Assembly: GCA_000827495.1 (NCBI GenBank)
Contig: KN817527.1
Location: forward strand, 64,132 to 128,131
Length of the DNA: 64,000 nt
Source: Hypholoma sublateritium FD-334 SS-4
Lineage: Eukaryota; Basidiomycota; Agaricomycetes; Agaricales; Strophariaceae
Reading direction: 5' to 3'
Part shown: positions 56,813 to 64,000 of the stretch, one piece after another
Position numbering within the stretch: the first letter of the stretch is position 1
Layout: the number at the start of each line of letters is the position of its first letter
Made by a program: the position numbers and the translations under genes
Notes under the pieces: generated by a model
Told to the model about the DNA's origin: nothing
The model's database searches: none
Seen by the model: the letters and a program-made list of their open reading frames with translations, nothing else

Positions 56813-58727
56813 TCACTTGAATCCTCCGGCGAGCCATCCGTTGACGGCGTAGAAGCCAGTGACCTTGTTAGGCTCCATCTTGGGCATCAGACTGGCCCAC
56901 GGATTTTTTATGGGCCCGAGCTCTGGGTGTAAGACAGCGCCTGCTGCTTCAAGTAACTTCGCCTCCGCCATCGCTTCTTCCCGATTGTAAGCCTGGAGAC
57001 AGGAAAACGCGCGTCAGTTGAAAACGGTGCAAGTAGATGGCTTGCAGACGCACAGTAAAGACCGTCGGGACTTTGTGCTTGGTAAGGGCTACGAGCGTCT
57101 CCTTCCACGAAAGCACATTCTCTTGCGAACATCCGGAGTTGAAGGCGACGGCAAGGTCTGGCTTCACGAAACTATCGCCGCTTCTGGAGATGAACTGGTG
57201 ATACGTGCTATTCATAAATGTTAGATTAGGTTCGGCGTAATAGGGTTCGAAAGGTGTACTATTTTTCGATAATGTGCGTCCTCTTGCGTTTCTTCCTAGA
57301 GCACTCCCTATTGATATCGGTAAGCTAAAATTCGGTAGATACACCAATCAATGTAGAAACGCACGGGCAAGTATCCATCACCAAGGACTGAGAGTTCGCG
57401 CCGCCAACGAAATTCAATTCAGGGCCACACAATGTCAACTGGGTAAGGTCTCTCGGTCAGACTACTATGGGTCAAAGATAATCAATTTCAATTGACATAC
57501 TTTCAAGTGCTTGACATGTGGAAGTCGGTGTAAAATTTCTTCAAACATCGTACCATGAGTCATTGCCTCAATTTGTGCTGCTCCAAGGACCTGGAAATCG
57601 AAAAAATCAGTCGAAAGCAAATTTTAAAGTATAAAAAACTCACATGGATGTTGAGAGTATCTTTTTTTGTCCAGTCCAAATCGGTATGTAACAACTCTAG
57701 CGCCCACAAGATTGTCATCGGCATAGAAAGACCCTCGGTTGCCCCGCGAAGCATCGGCTTGAGCACGGAGTCTGGCGCACCGTACCCGGCGACCATCTTC
57801 TTCATTTCCTGCATGAAAGAATCGTACCAGTTGATCCCGCGTAACGAGGTCCATTCCGGCACGGTGCGCTCTGGCGCCCAACTTACTGCGCCGCCCTCTT
57901 CTGCCATACTCAGCGCCTGCTTGACGTCAGCAGCGTAGAGCAGGTTCATGCCGCATTGGGTAAGCCCGTCCCAGCCGTCCTGGCACGGCACCTCCCCGTG
58001 GACCGCCCGCACGGCGTCCCAGTGCGCGTCGGAGCAGCAAAATGAGATAGCACACCTCGGACACGGGTGCGCGCTCGGGAGCAGGGCAGGCTTCTGCTTC
58101 TTGGCACCCTCGACCCTCGCCACGAAATCCGAGCGTCCGCTATTGTGGGTCAGCGAAAGCCTAACCCCGAAGCGCTGGAAAACATGCGCACCAGGCGAGG
58201 CAGCGCGGCTGCCAGCCGACCATGTTCCGTTCGATTACTGTGAGCTCTCTCCCAAGTTCGCGGAGTAAGACGTTCATCTCGATCTGGGCCACCATGTTGA
58301 CGGTCTTGTTGAGATGCTCCTCATCGGTGACAAGATTGGGCTCCGCCGCGATAAAAGGGATTATGACGTCCGCGCCGTGTTTTGCCTCGAGGGCCTTGAA
58401 TGCTTTGCAGATCCCCTTATGGCTTGACCAGTTCGCCTTCAGGATAAAACAAGTAAGCCATCACATATAACGTATTCAATGTCGGTATAGAGTTGGAAGT
58501 TTTGTACCTTTTGACAGGCTAAATATCAACCAACACCACCCAGCCGTTGTAGATCAGATAAAATTGTATGGTAAGGAAGACATACCCGGTCCACAATAAG
58601 AAACGCGAAAACAACCTGAGCATCTCTGCAAGGTGCCTTCATTCTTCCCTTTAAAACAGTGGTAACAAGCCTGGCCGATGTTCGCTGACAGCGGCGGCAC
58701 TCGCGTTGATGGATTATGTGGGTTCAT
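56813..58727 (-). CDS. MYND zinc-finger protein with MSS51-like C-terminal domain, 479 aa
   Basis: Nine exons: 58727-58586, 58518-58508, 58436-58192, 58139-57644, 57590-57501, 57438-57365, 57307-57260, 57207-57054, 56992-56813 (1440 nt in frame). The N-terminal MYND finger (residues about 21-62) has C-x2-C, C-x2-C, YC..AC, then NWSSHKGIC. A second zinc-like cluster follows (CLACG about 130, CPRC and FCC about 157-166). The C-terminal region matches the fungal MSS51-type domain: LTLCGPEL, CPECSRKKRKRTHIIEK, KPDLAVAFNSG, VPTVFTAYNREEA, ending NGWLAGGFK. Yeast Mss51 acts on mitochondrial COX1 translation; in basidiomycetes this family is multi-copy and function is not settled. No targeting presequence is obvious. 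Exon 2 is only 11 nt. Confidence 0.88.
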
Positions 58728-59056
58728 CGCCAAAGAAATGGTTTCTCAGGATGTCTTTTATCTGATTTAGGCGTGAGTCTTGAACACAATGGTTGGACAA
58801 TGGAGGATTAATACAAGATCTAATGGCCCGGGACGCTTACGCGACTTGCGCGCCACGTTACAGAGGAGTAACGCGTTATGTGACCTATCGCGTCCTGATT
58901 AGATTATGATCATCTATTTTTAGGACCGAACGAGACCTGGAGCAAACTCATCTTGAACGTTGCTTGAACGTCTGCACCACCATCTAGTCGCCATCCACAC
59001 GCCATCTATCCCCGTTTCGATCTTAATCTCTATCTTCAATCAAATAAAAACAAGCG
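58728..59056. promoter_or_regulatory. Divergent intergenic promoter region
   Basis: 329 bp between the ATGs of the MYND gene (minus) and the dihydroneopterin aldolase gene (plus). No clear TATA box; CT-rich and A-rich tracts precede the aldolase ATG (AATAAAAACAAGCG just before 59057). Confidence 0.4.
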
Positions 59057-59896
59057 ATGCCCAACATTCTTCCTGCAACGACCGACCTCGTCTTCGTCGA
59101 CACCTTCCGCGTTGAGGCAACCCTGGGCGAGGACTGCTGGGGCCGCGCGCGCGCGCAGCCTGTCGCCATCTCCGTGTATCTACACCTACACCCCGCATTC
59201 CTGCAGACCGCTGGCCGTACGGACGACGTGCGCGACTCCGTGCACTACGGGCACCTAGCAAAGGAGGTCGCGCGACTCGTCCGTGCGAAGAGCGAGAGCG
59301 TACAGCCTGCGTTCGACGGCCCAGACGCGCTGATCAAGGCCGTGAGCGACGCGGCGTTTGTTCTCGCGGGCGAGGCGGCGGCGGCGGCGCGCGTGGTGCT
59401 AAGCGTGCCGAAGATGGTGCTGCTCGCCAGCGGGTTCTCGGTGGACGCGACGACGGTGAAGGGCGTGCCGAATGTCGTAACGGAGAAGAAAGTGCTCGTG
59501 GAGGACATCATCATACCTGTCCTTATTGGTGTGAATCCGCCCGAGCGGGAGAGCAAGCAGCGAGTCATCGTTAACATCACTTTTTACGAGAAATTGGAAG
59601 CAGGTGGGCCAGTGAATTACAGGGAAATTGTGTCGAAGGTGGCTAAGGTCTGTCGGTGTTCACTGCTCCTGGTATATCGCAGGCTAGTAGCTGATGGCAG
59701 TCACAACCAACAGGAAATCGAAGCGACATCATACCTAACCCTGGAAAAATTTGTGATGGACATCGTACGCTCCTCCTGCCTCGCATCCGACAAAATTGAG
59801 GCTGTAACTGCCCGCGCGCAAAAGCCCAGCGCTCTCAGTTTCGCCCAGTCTTCTGGCGTCGAAATCACCAGGCGACGAGAAGTGTTCACCACCTGA
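59057..59896 (+). CDS. Dihydroneopterin aldolase, two FolB domains, 257 aa
   Basis: Folate synthesis: cleaves 7,8-dihydroneopterin to 6-hydroxymethyl-dihydropterin and glycolaldehyde. Exon 1 is 59057-59647 and exon 2 is 59714-59896. The 66-bp intron is a multiple of three and has no stop, so the unspliced frame is also open, but removal joins VSKVAK to EIEATSYLTLE and restores the family sequence. Domain 1 (about 10-125) has VFVDTFRVEATLG and VHYGHLAKEV. Domain 2 (about 140-250) has IPVLIGVNPPERESKQRV, VNYREIV, TSYLTLEKF and VTARAQKPSAL then SGVEITR. This equals the N-terminal third of fungal trifunctional Fol1, but no HPPK or DHPS domain follows before the convergent EMC1 gene 77 bp downstream. 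Confidence 0.9.
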   Translation: MPNILPATTDLVFVDTFRVEATLGEDCWGRARAQPVAISVYLHLHPAFLQTAGRTDDVRDSVHYGHLAKEVARLVRAKSESVQPAFDGPDALIKAVSDAAFVLAGEAAAAARVVLSVPKMVLLASGFSVDATTVKGVPNVVTEKKVLVEDIIIPVLIGVNPPERESKQRVIVNITFYEKLEAGGPVNYREIVSKVAKVCRCSLLLVYRRLVADGSHNQQEIEATSYLTLEKFVMDIVRSSCLASDKIEAVTARAQKPSALSFAQSSGVEITRRREVFTT

Positions 59897-59973
59897 ACAG
59901 CCAGCATTAATCTGTATCTATAAATGTTGCTCGTCACTGTATCATAAATATCGCGCAGTGTACAGTGTACCCG

Positions 59974-62900
59974 CTAATTATACCACTTCTCCCTCAGCTT
60001 TTTGCGCTGCACCATTGGCCGCGTCACGAGGATCGCGATGAGCAACCCCGTTATTGTGATAACCAGCTGCACCTTGTTGAAGTTTTCGCTTAAGACGTCG
60101 AACGTGTTGGATGGCGCGACGCGAGTTAGGAACATGTCGAGCCCGTACGCGAAGACAAGTGACGTCGACTCGAGGAGCGCCGGCGAGGTGATTATGCGCT
60201 GCACGTTGGCGACCTGCATCAAATCATTGTTAGGTAGTGGATACTCGACCTGGGGCAGGAATACGCACGTCATAGTTGTGAGACAGCACGCGCCGGGGAT
60301 CGTTAGGCAGTAGCGGGTCGTATGAGAACAACTGTTCCTCCTGCTCTTCAGACGTGACTTTGCGGTTCGGTCGTCGGGGATCAAGCACGCGTCTTGGGAA
60401 CGATTGGATCCTATGGTTTGCAGTAGCCACTAAACGACTTGATCAGCCGCAGATTTCAATAAACCACCATATCAACGGACCTATGAGATCCTTCGTGGTG
60501 ATCCCGAACTTCGTCGAAGTCGACGCCAAAGCGGTGATCGCATACGGGAAGACATACGCCTTCTCAAATGTCTGCACATTGAGCGCGTCAATCGAGTACG
60601 GCGATAAATCGGAACTACAGGTAGAAATAGGATCAACACCAGCCAACCACGTAGAGAAAAAAAGACGAAAGTCACCTCTCAGTTTTCTCATCACCCTTCT
60701 TCCCCTCGTAGAACTCAACGCTGACCATCCGGTATCCCATGGTACCCCCAACGGTACCCCCCGCGACCTCGCCTTCGTAGTAGTGGTACACAAGCCAATT
60801 CTCCACCAACGCAGTCTTCACCTCGCACCCGCGTGCCGTCGCCTTGACCTCCGCATGGTACACCACTGTGCCCTTCGCCGCATCGAGCACGTAGATGCCG
60901 CACATCGCGCGCGCGGCGTTGACGGTAAGCGCCGTGAACAGCCGCGGGTCGAGGTACTTGTACAGCGTCGTGCGGTTCCCGAGCACGCGCCCGACGGACG
61001 CAACGGGGCCCTGCGCCGCCTGCGGGATGAGCGCCTGCACGTGCTCACCGACGGGGAGCGTGAGCGTCCAGGTCGCATAGGCCACCGGCCGCCGGCCTTC
61101 GAGCGAGGGCCCGATTTTGTGCCCGATGACGCGCTGGCGGTCTTCGACGACACCGCGGAGCGGGAAGGAAAGCTGGCCGGCAACGCTGGTGTAGACCTCC
61201 CGCGTCTCGTGTGTATCCGGGTAAATGTAAACCTAGAAGACGATTCAGATCTGTTGTGGAGACGTTAACAAAAGTATAAGCACCTGTAGGAACTCGTCCA
61301 AGAGGACGACCATCCTCTTCTCGGTTTTCAAGAGGTAGCTTTCGATAAGTGCGCCTTGAACGACCTCGTTTGCGGCCAGTACCTCGCCGTCCAGAGATTC
61401 CCCAGTGATATCCGACCCGGTTAACGCGTTGACATGGAACAAAACGGTGTCGAGAAGCCCCTACAGCGCACGATCAGCCCGCTTCTCAGCAAAGCTTAAC
61501 ATCCAAGCCAACACGTACATTTTTAGCCCGCCGCTGGCCTATGAGCACCACCTCGGGATCGCCACCATCGCTGACAGTTTTTATAGTAAACAGCTTCACA
61601 GGCGTGATTGTCCCGCCAAATCCATCCGCCCAGCCCATGCCAAGTACGCGATTCCAGATAATCTCGCCATTGCTAGAATCGATACCGAAGACTTTGCCGT
61701 ACATTGTGGCAGCGACGATGATCTGGCGGAACCCGAATGCATCGCGTGAGATTCCTTCGGAGGAGTTTGTCAATTTTGGTGCGGCAGAGGCGCTGGCGGT
61801 CGCGTAGGAGCCAGTGATGAATCGCTTGACAAAGTTGGTGAGGTAATGCGGGAAGTCCTGCATCGGCGCTCTACTTAGTATCATGAAATCGTGGATTAAG
61901 CATGCAACGTACCTGGGCGTCTATGACGTGGCGCGTGAGACGTGCTACGAACCCTTCGTTAAGGTCATGTCCCGCTTCGCTTGCGACTTTCTCAGGAATC
62001 TCGACGAGCTCAGCGATAGCCGTGAGCGCGAGAGACTCTTCTCGTGTCCACTTCAGGCTGCTTTGTTCCCAGAGCTGAATAGCGCCGGTTGTAGTTGTAA
62101 CCACTAGTCGTGAATTCAGGTTCCATCCAGAAGGATTTTCAGAGTCGAGAGCCACCTGTATTGAGAGAAACTAGGATGAATACTGTTCAGGGGTCAAATC
62201 AAACAAACTTACATGGCTGATAACTCCATGTTCGTTGGTCTCAAATGGGAAATAATATGAACTAGTCAGTCCTTGGCCCTCAGCGAGATGGCCAGCAAAT
62301 ACGTCAGCAGAGCCTTTCTGTTTGCCTGGTCAGAAATCAAACAAAAAAGAACAATTTTCCTACGATATTACGCACCTTCATCTGATGGGACCAGAAAACT
62401 CGAGTCACGTAAGGCTGTCCGAGAGCATCCAGTGCACCCGCATATATAGAGTCTGCGTTAGCATCCGATTTTGCCTATAGAAGCAGGTCAGCTGTGTGCA
62501 ATAAAAGTTGTATTAGACATACGGAGTCCTTATACTCCCAAACGGACTTGGGGTACCCGCTTTCTTCGTCGATTTTAATCACAAAGCTTGACCCGTCGTT
62601 GCGGGCAACAGCTGCGTGTCCGTGACCACTTAGGCCAACGTCAACAATCTGTGCAAAACCCAACCCCTTCAGGAGTCTTGGTTTCTCTTTAAGTGATGGG
62701 GTCAGAGAAAGATGACGTAGTGTCCCTTGTTCGAGCCACAGAGCGACAGGTTTCTCGGGGTTAGAAGAGAGTGCGATGAATTCGGTCAAGGGGTCAATGA
62801 TGCTGGACACAATATTTGAGTCTGCAATGACTTCGCCAGTCGTCGGGGAGAAGGTGGTGATATGGAGAGTGTACGACGCGACTGAACGGCCAACACCGAC

Positions 62901-63645
62901 CGCGTACAGCGCCCCGTTCGTCAAGATGAGCTTCGAGCTGATGACCATAGAACTTCAAAAGAAAATTAGCAGGATATAATTAGAAGAACCAAGGAAAGTC
63001 ACCCGCGATCCTCAGACGTATGCGTCCAGACCACCTCCCCCGTCGTCCCGTTTATGTGCGTGATAGTGCATCCATTAGTGATCACGTATAAATCATTTGA
63101 ATCTGGCGCAAAAACGATGTCCTTCCCGTAATGAGCTGGTTCAGAGAGAGCTCCTTCGTTTGGCGCATGTAGCCTCTTCTCAAGTAGCAGGTCTCCAGAG
63201 GTGGCGTCGAATGTTCGCAGTGTCCCGCCACCAGGCGAGGAAAGTGTAGCAACAACTGCTGGGATCAGACATTGTTCTGAGCCAGCAGAGTAAAGACATA
63301 CCATTGTCTCCTTTGAAATATCCTATTATCCTATCCTCTGGCTCGAAGATATATCGCCAGACTTAACCTACGTTCAGTGACGTACACCGATATGTTAACG
63401 GCAATCCACGTACGAAGTGCGCCATCCGCAGGCTCAAGGGCCGCAAGTACATTGTTGGCCGTTGCAGTAAAAATCATGCTCTTATTCCCCGCCCGATAGA
63501 ACGACGGCGCTGTTGTTGGAATGCCCGATAGCGGTACGCCGACGAGGTGCTTGTGCCAGTCCACGACACCGACGTCAGACTCGTGAATCGACCAGACAGC
63601 CGTACATAGCGAAAGCAAAGAGACCAGACCAGTTAGAAGCCGCAT
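59974..63645 (-). CDS. EMC1: ER membrane protein complex subunit 1, 1009 aa
   Basis: Largest subunit of the EMC insertase, which inserts tail-anchored and multi-pass proteins into the ER membrane. Thirteen exons: 63645-63414, 63361-63302, 63255-63003, 62952-62523, 62474-62376, 62317-62213, 62155-61913, 61857-61519, 61460-61284, 61232-60676, 60614-60481, 60429-60269, 60213-59974 (3030 nt, in frame at every junction). Start chosen at 63645 because it gives a signal peptide (MRLLTGLVSLLSLCTAVWS); an in-frame ATG lies 81 bp upstream. The N-terminal part is a lumenal beta-propeller type region (VGVVDWHKHLVG, LWRYIFEPE). The C-terminal EMC1 domain shows YVFPYAITAL, GITTKDLI, LDPRRP, then LVFAYGLDMFLTRV.PS, a membrane helix and a basic end. 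Divergent from the phosphatase gene. Confidence 0.95.
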
Positions 63646-63926
63646 GTCGCGGGTTCTGTGACCAGAAAAGGCCTGATAGGAAAAAGTAGAGGGCGTTGGG
63701 AGGATGTGAACACGCGGTGTGCTCATCGCCCAGCGCGTCGTCGTAATATTCCCACGGCCGGTTTATATCCGTGATTGTGCGCAACACTCCTTCAACCTCT
63801 CCACTCACGACGACATTCACGTTCCCCGGCGATAACGAAACTTTCGACACGCATCCACGACGCTCCTTCTAAACCAGGTCGTAGGCGGCATCGACTACGA
63901 CAATCGGACCAGGCGTTTGAACAAGC
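63646..63926. promoter_or_regulatory. Divergent promoter region EMC1 / phosphatase
   Basis: 281 bp between the two ATGs. No clear TATA box is seen. Confidence 0.35.
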
Positions 63927-64000
63927 ATGTCTGACACACACGACGCAGATAAATGGATCGAGCAGCTGCGCGCATGCCAACATCTGCAGGAATCAGACAT
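63927..64000 (+). CDS. PP2A-like serine/threonine phosphatase catalytic subunit, 5' end only
   Basis: Cut by the window edge after 24 codons. The N-terminus MSDTHDADKWIEQLRACQHL matches the start of PP2A-type catalytic subunits (D-x-W-I-E-Q-L, then a conserved Cys and Leu before the first helix ends). The metal-binding GDxHG motifs lie beyond the window, so the subfamily (PP2A, Ppg1, Sit4 or PP4 type) cannot be fixed. Confidence 0.6.
   Translation, partial: MSDTHDADKWIEQLRACQHLQESD

Noticed and set aside
56949..57347. Long frame through the MYND gene reading NARGRTLSKN between exons
   Set aside because: Family comparison requires CPECSRKKRKRTHIIEK in another frame, with a 52-nt intron at 57259-57208. 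The apparent frame is read-through of an intron.
60250..60268. 19-nt intron in EMC1 suggested by GTGCGT...CCCCAG
   Set aside because: Too short. Using the later acceptor at 60214 gives a 55-nt intron with a CTAAC branch site and restores the sequence VANVQRIITSP.

Overview
The window is nuclear DNA of a mushroom-forming basidiomycete (Agaricomycetes). Genes have many short introns (about 45-75 bp, GT-AG), TATA boxes and pyrimidine-rich leaders. The recognisable proteins are an F-box protein with an N-terminal coiled coil, an MYND/MSS51-like protein, an expanded ICMT family and a cysteine-rich small secreted protein. The species cannot be named from the sequence.

Region 1 (1 to about 15 kb) is a tandem macro-repeat. 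A block of about 5 kb occurs 2.3 times. It consists of a GC-rich Ala/Pro/Gln-rich ORF on the minus strand (copy A 3118-4806, copy B 8370-10112), its promoter, and a divergent non-coding or decayed unit. The divergent unit, called P here, carries TATA boxes and several short conserved motifs. Further P copies, some with an upstream S segment, lie on the plus strand up to 15 kb and on the minus strand from about 21 to 34 kb. These two opposed sets bracket an F-box gene (15460-17163) and one ICMT gene (19916-20699).

Region 2 (34.3-36.3 kb) is a nested inverted-repeat element. Outer inverted repeats of about 235-250 bp enclose a 709-bp hairpin and an intact gene for a secreted 11-cysteine protein with its own TATA box. 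This is the most unusual structure in the window.

Region 3 (36.5-45.3 kb) holds a second Q repeat and a degenerate P unit. Head-to-head with that P unit is a gene for a 1359-residue protein ending in two zinc fingers (40989-45273). Its promoter shares a spaced cis cassette with the promoters of ORFs A and B. Their low-complexity protein features also run in the same order, so A and B look like finger-less relatives of this gene.

Region 4 (45.8-49.75 kb) is an ICMT cluster: two intact genes, one truncated relic, and one gene with a single-base frameshift in exon 1. The frameshifted copy is the closest relative of the isolated ICMT gene at 20 kb.

Region 5 (53.5-64 kb) is compact, conserved gene space: a single-pass membrane protein, a WrbA-type flavodoxin-like quinone reductase, an MYND/MSS51-like protein, a stand-alone double-domain dihydroneopterin aldolase, EMC1, and the start of a PP2A-like phosphatase. 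Multi-exon models here were built by hand; each keeps frame across all exons and restores the family motifs. Between 49.75 and 53.5 kb I can support little.
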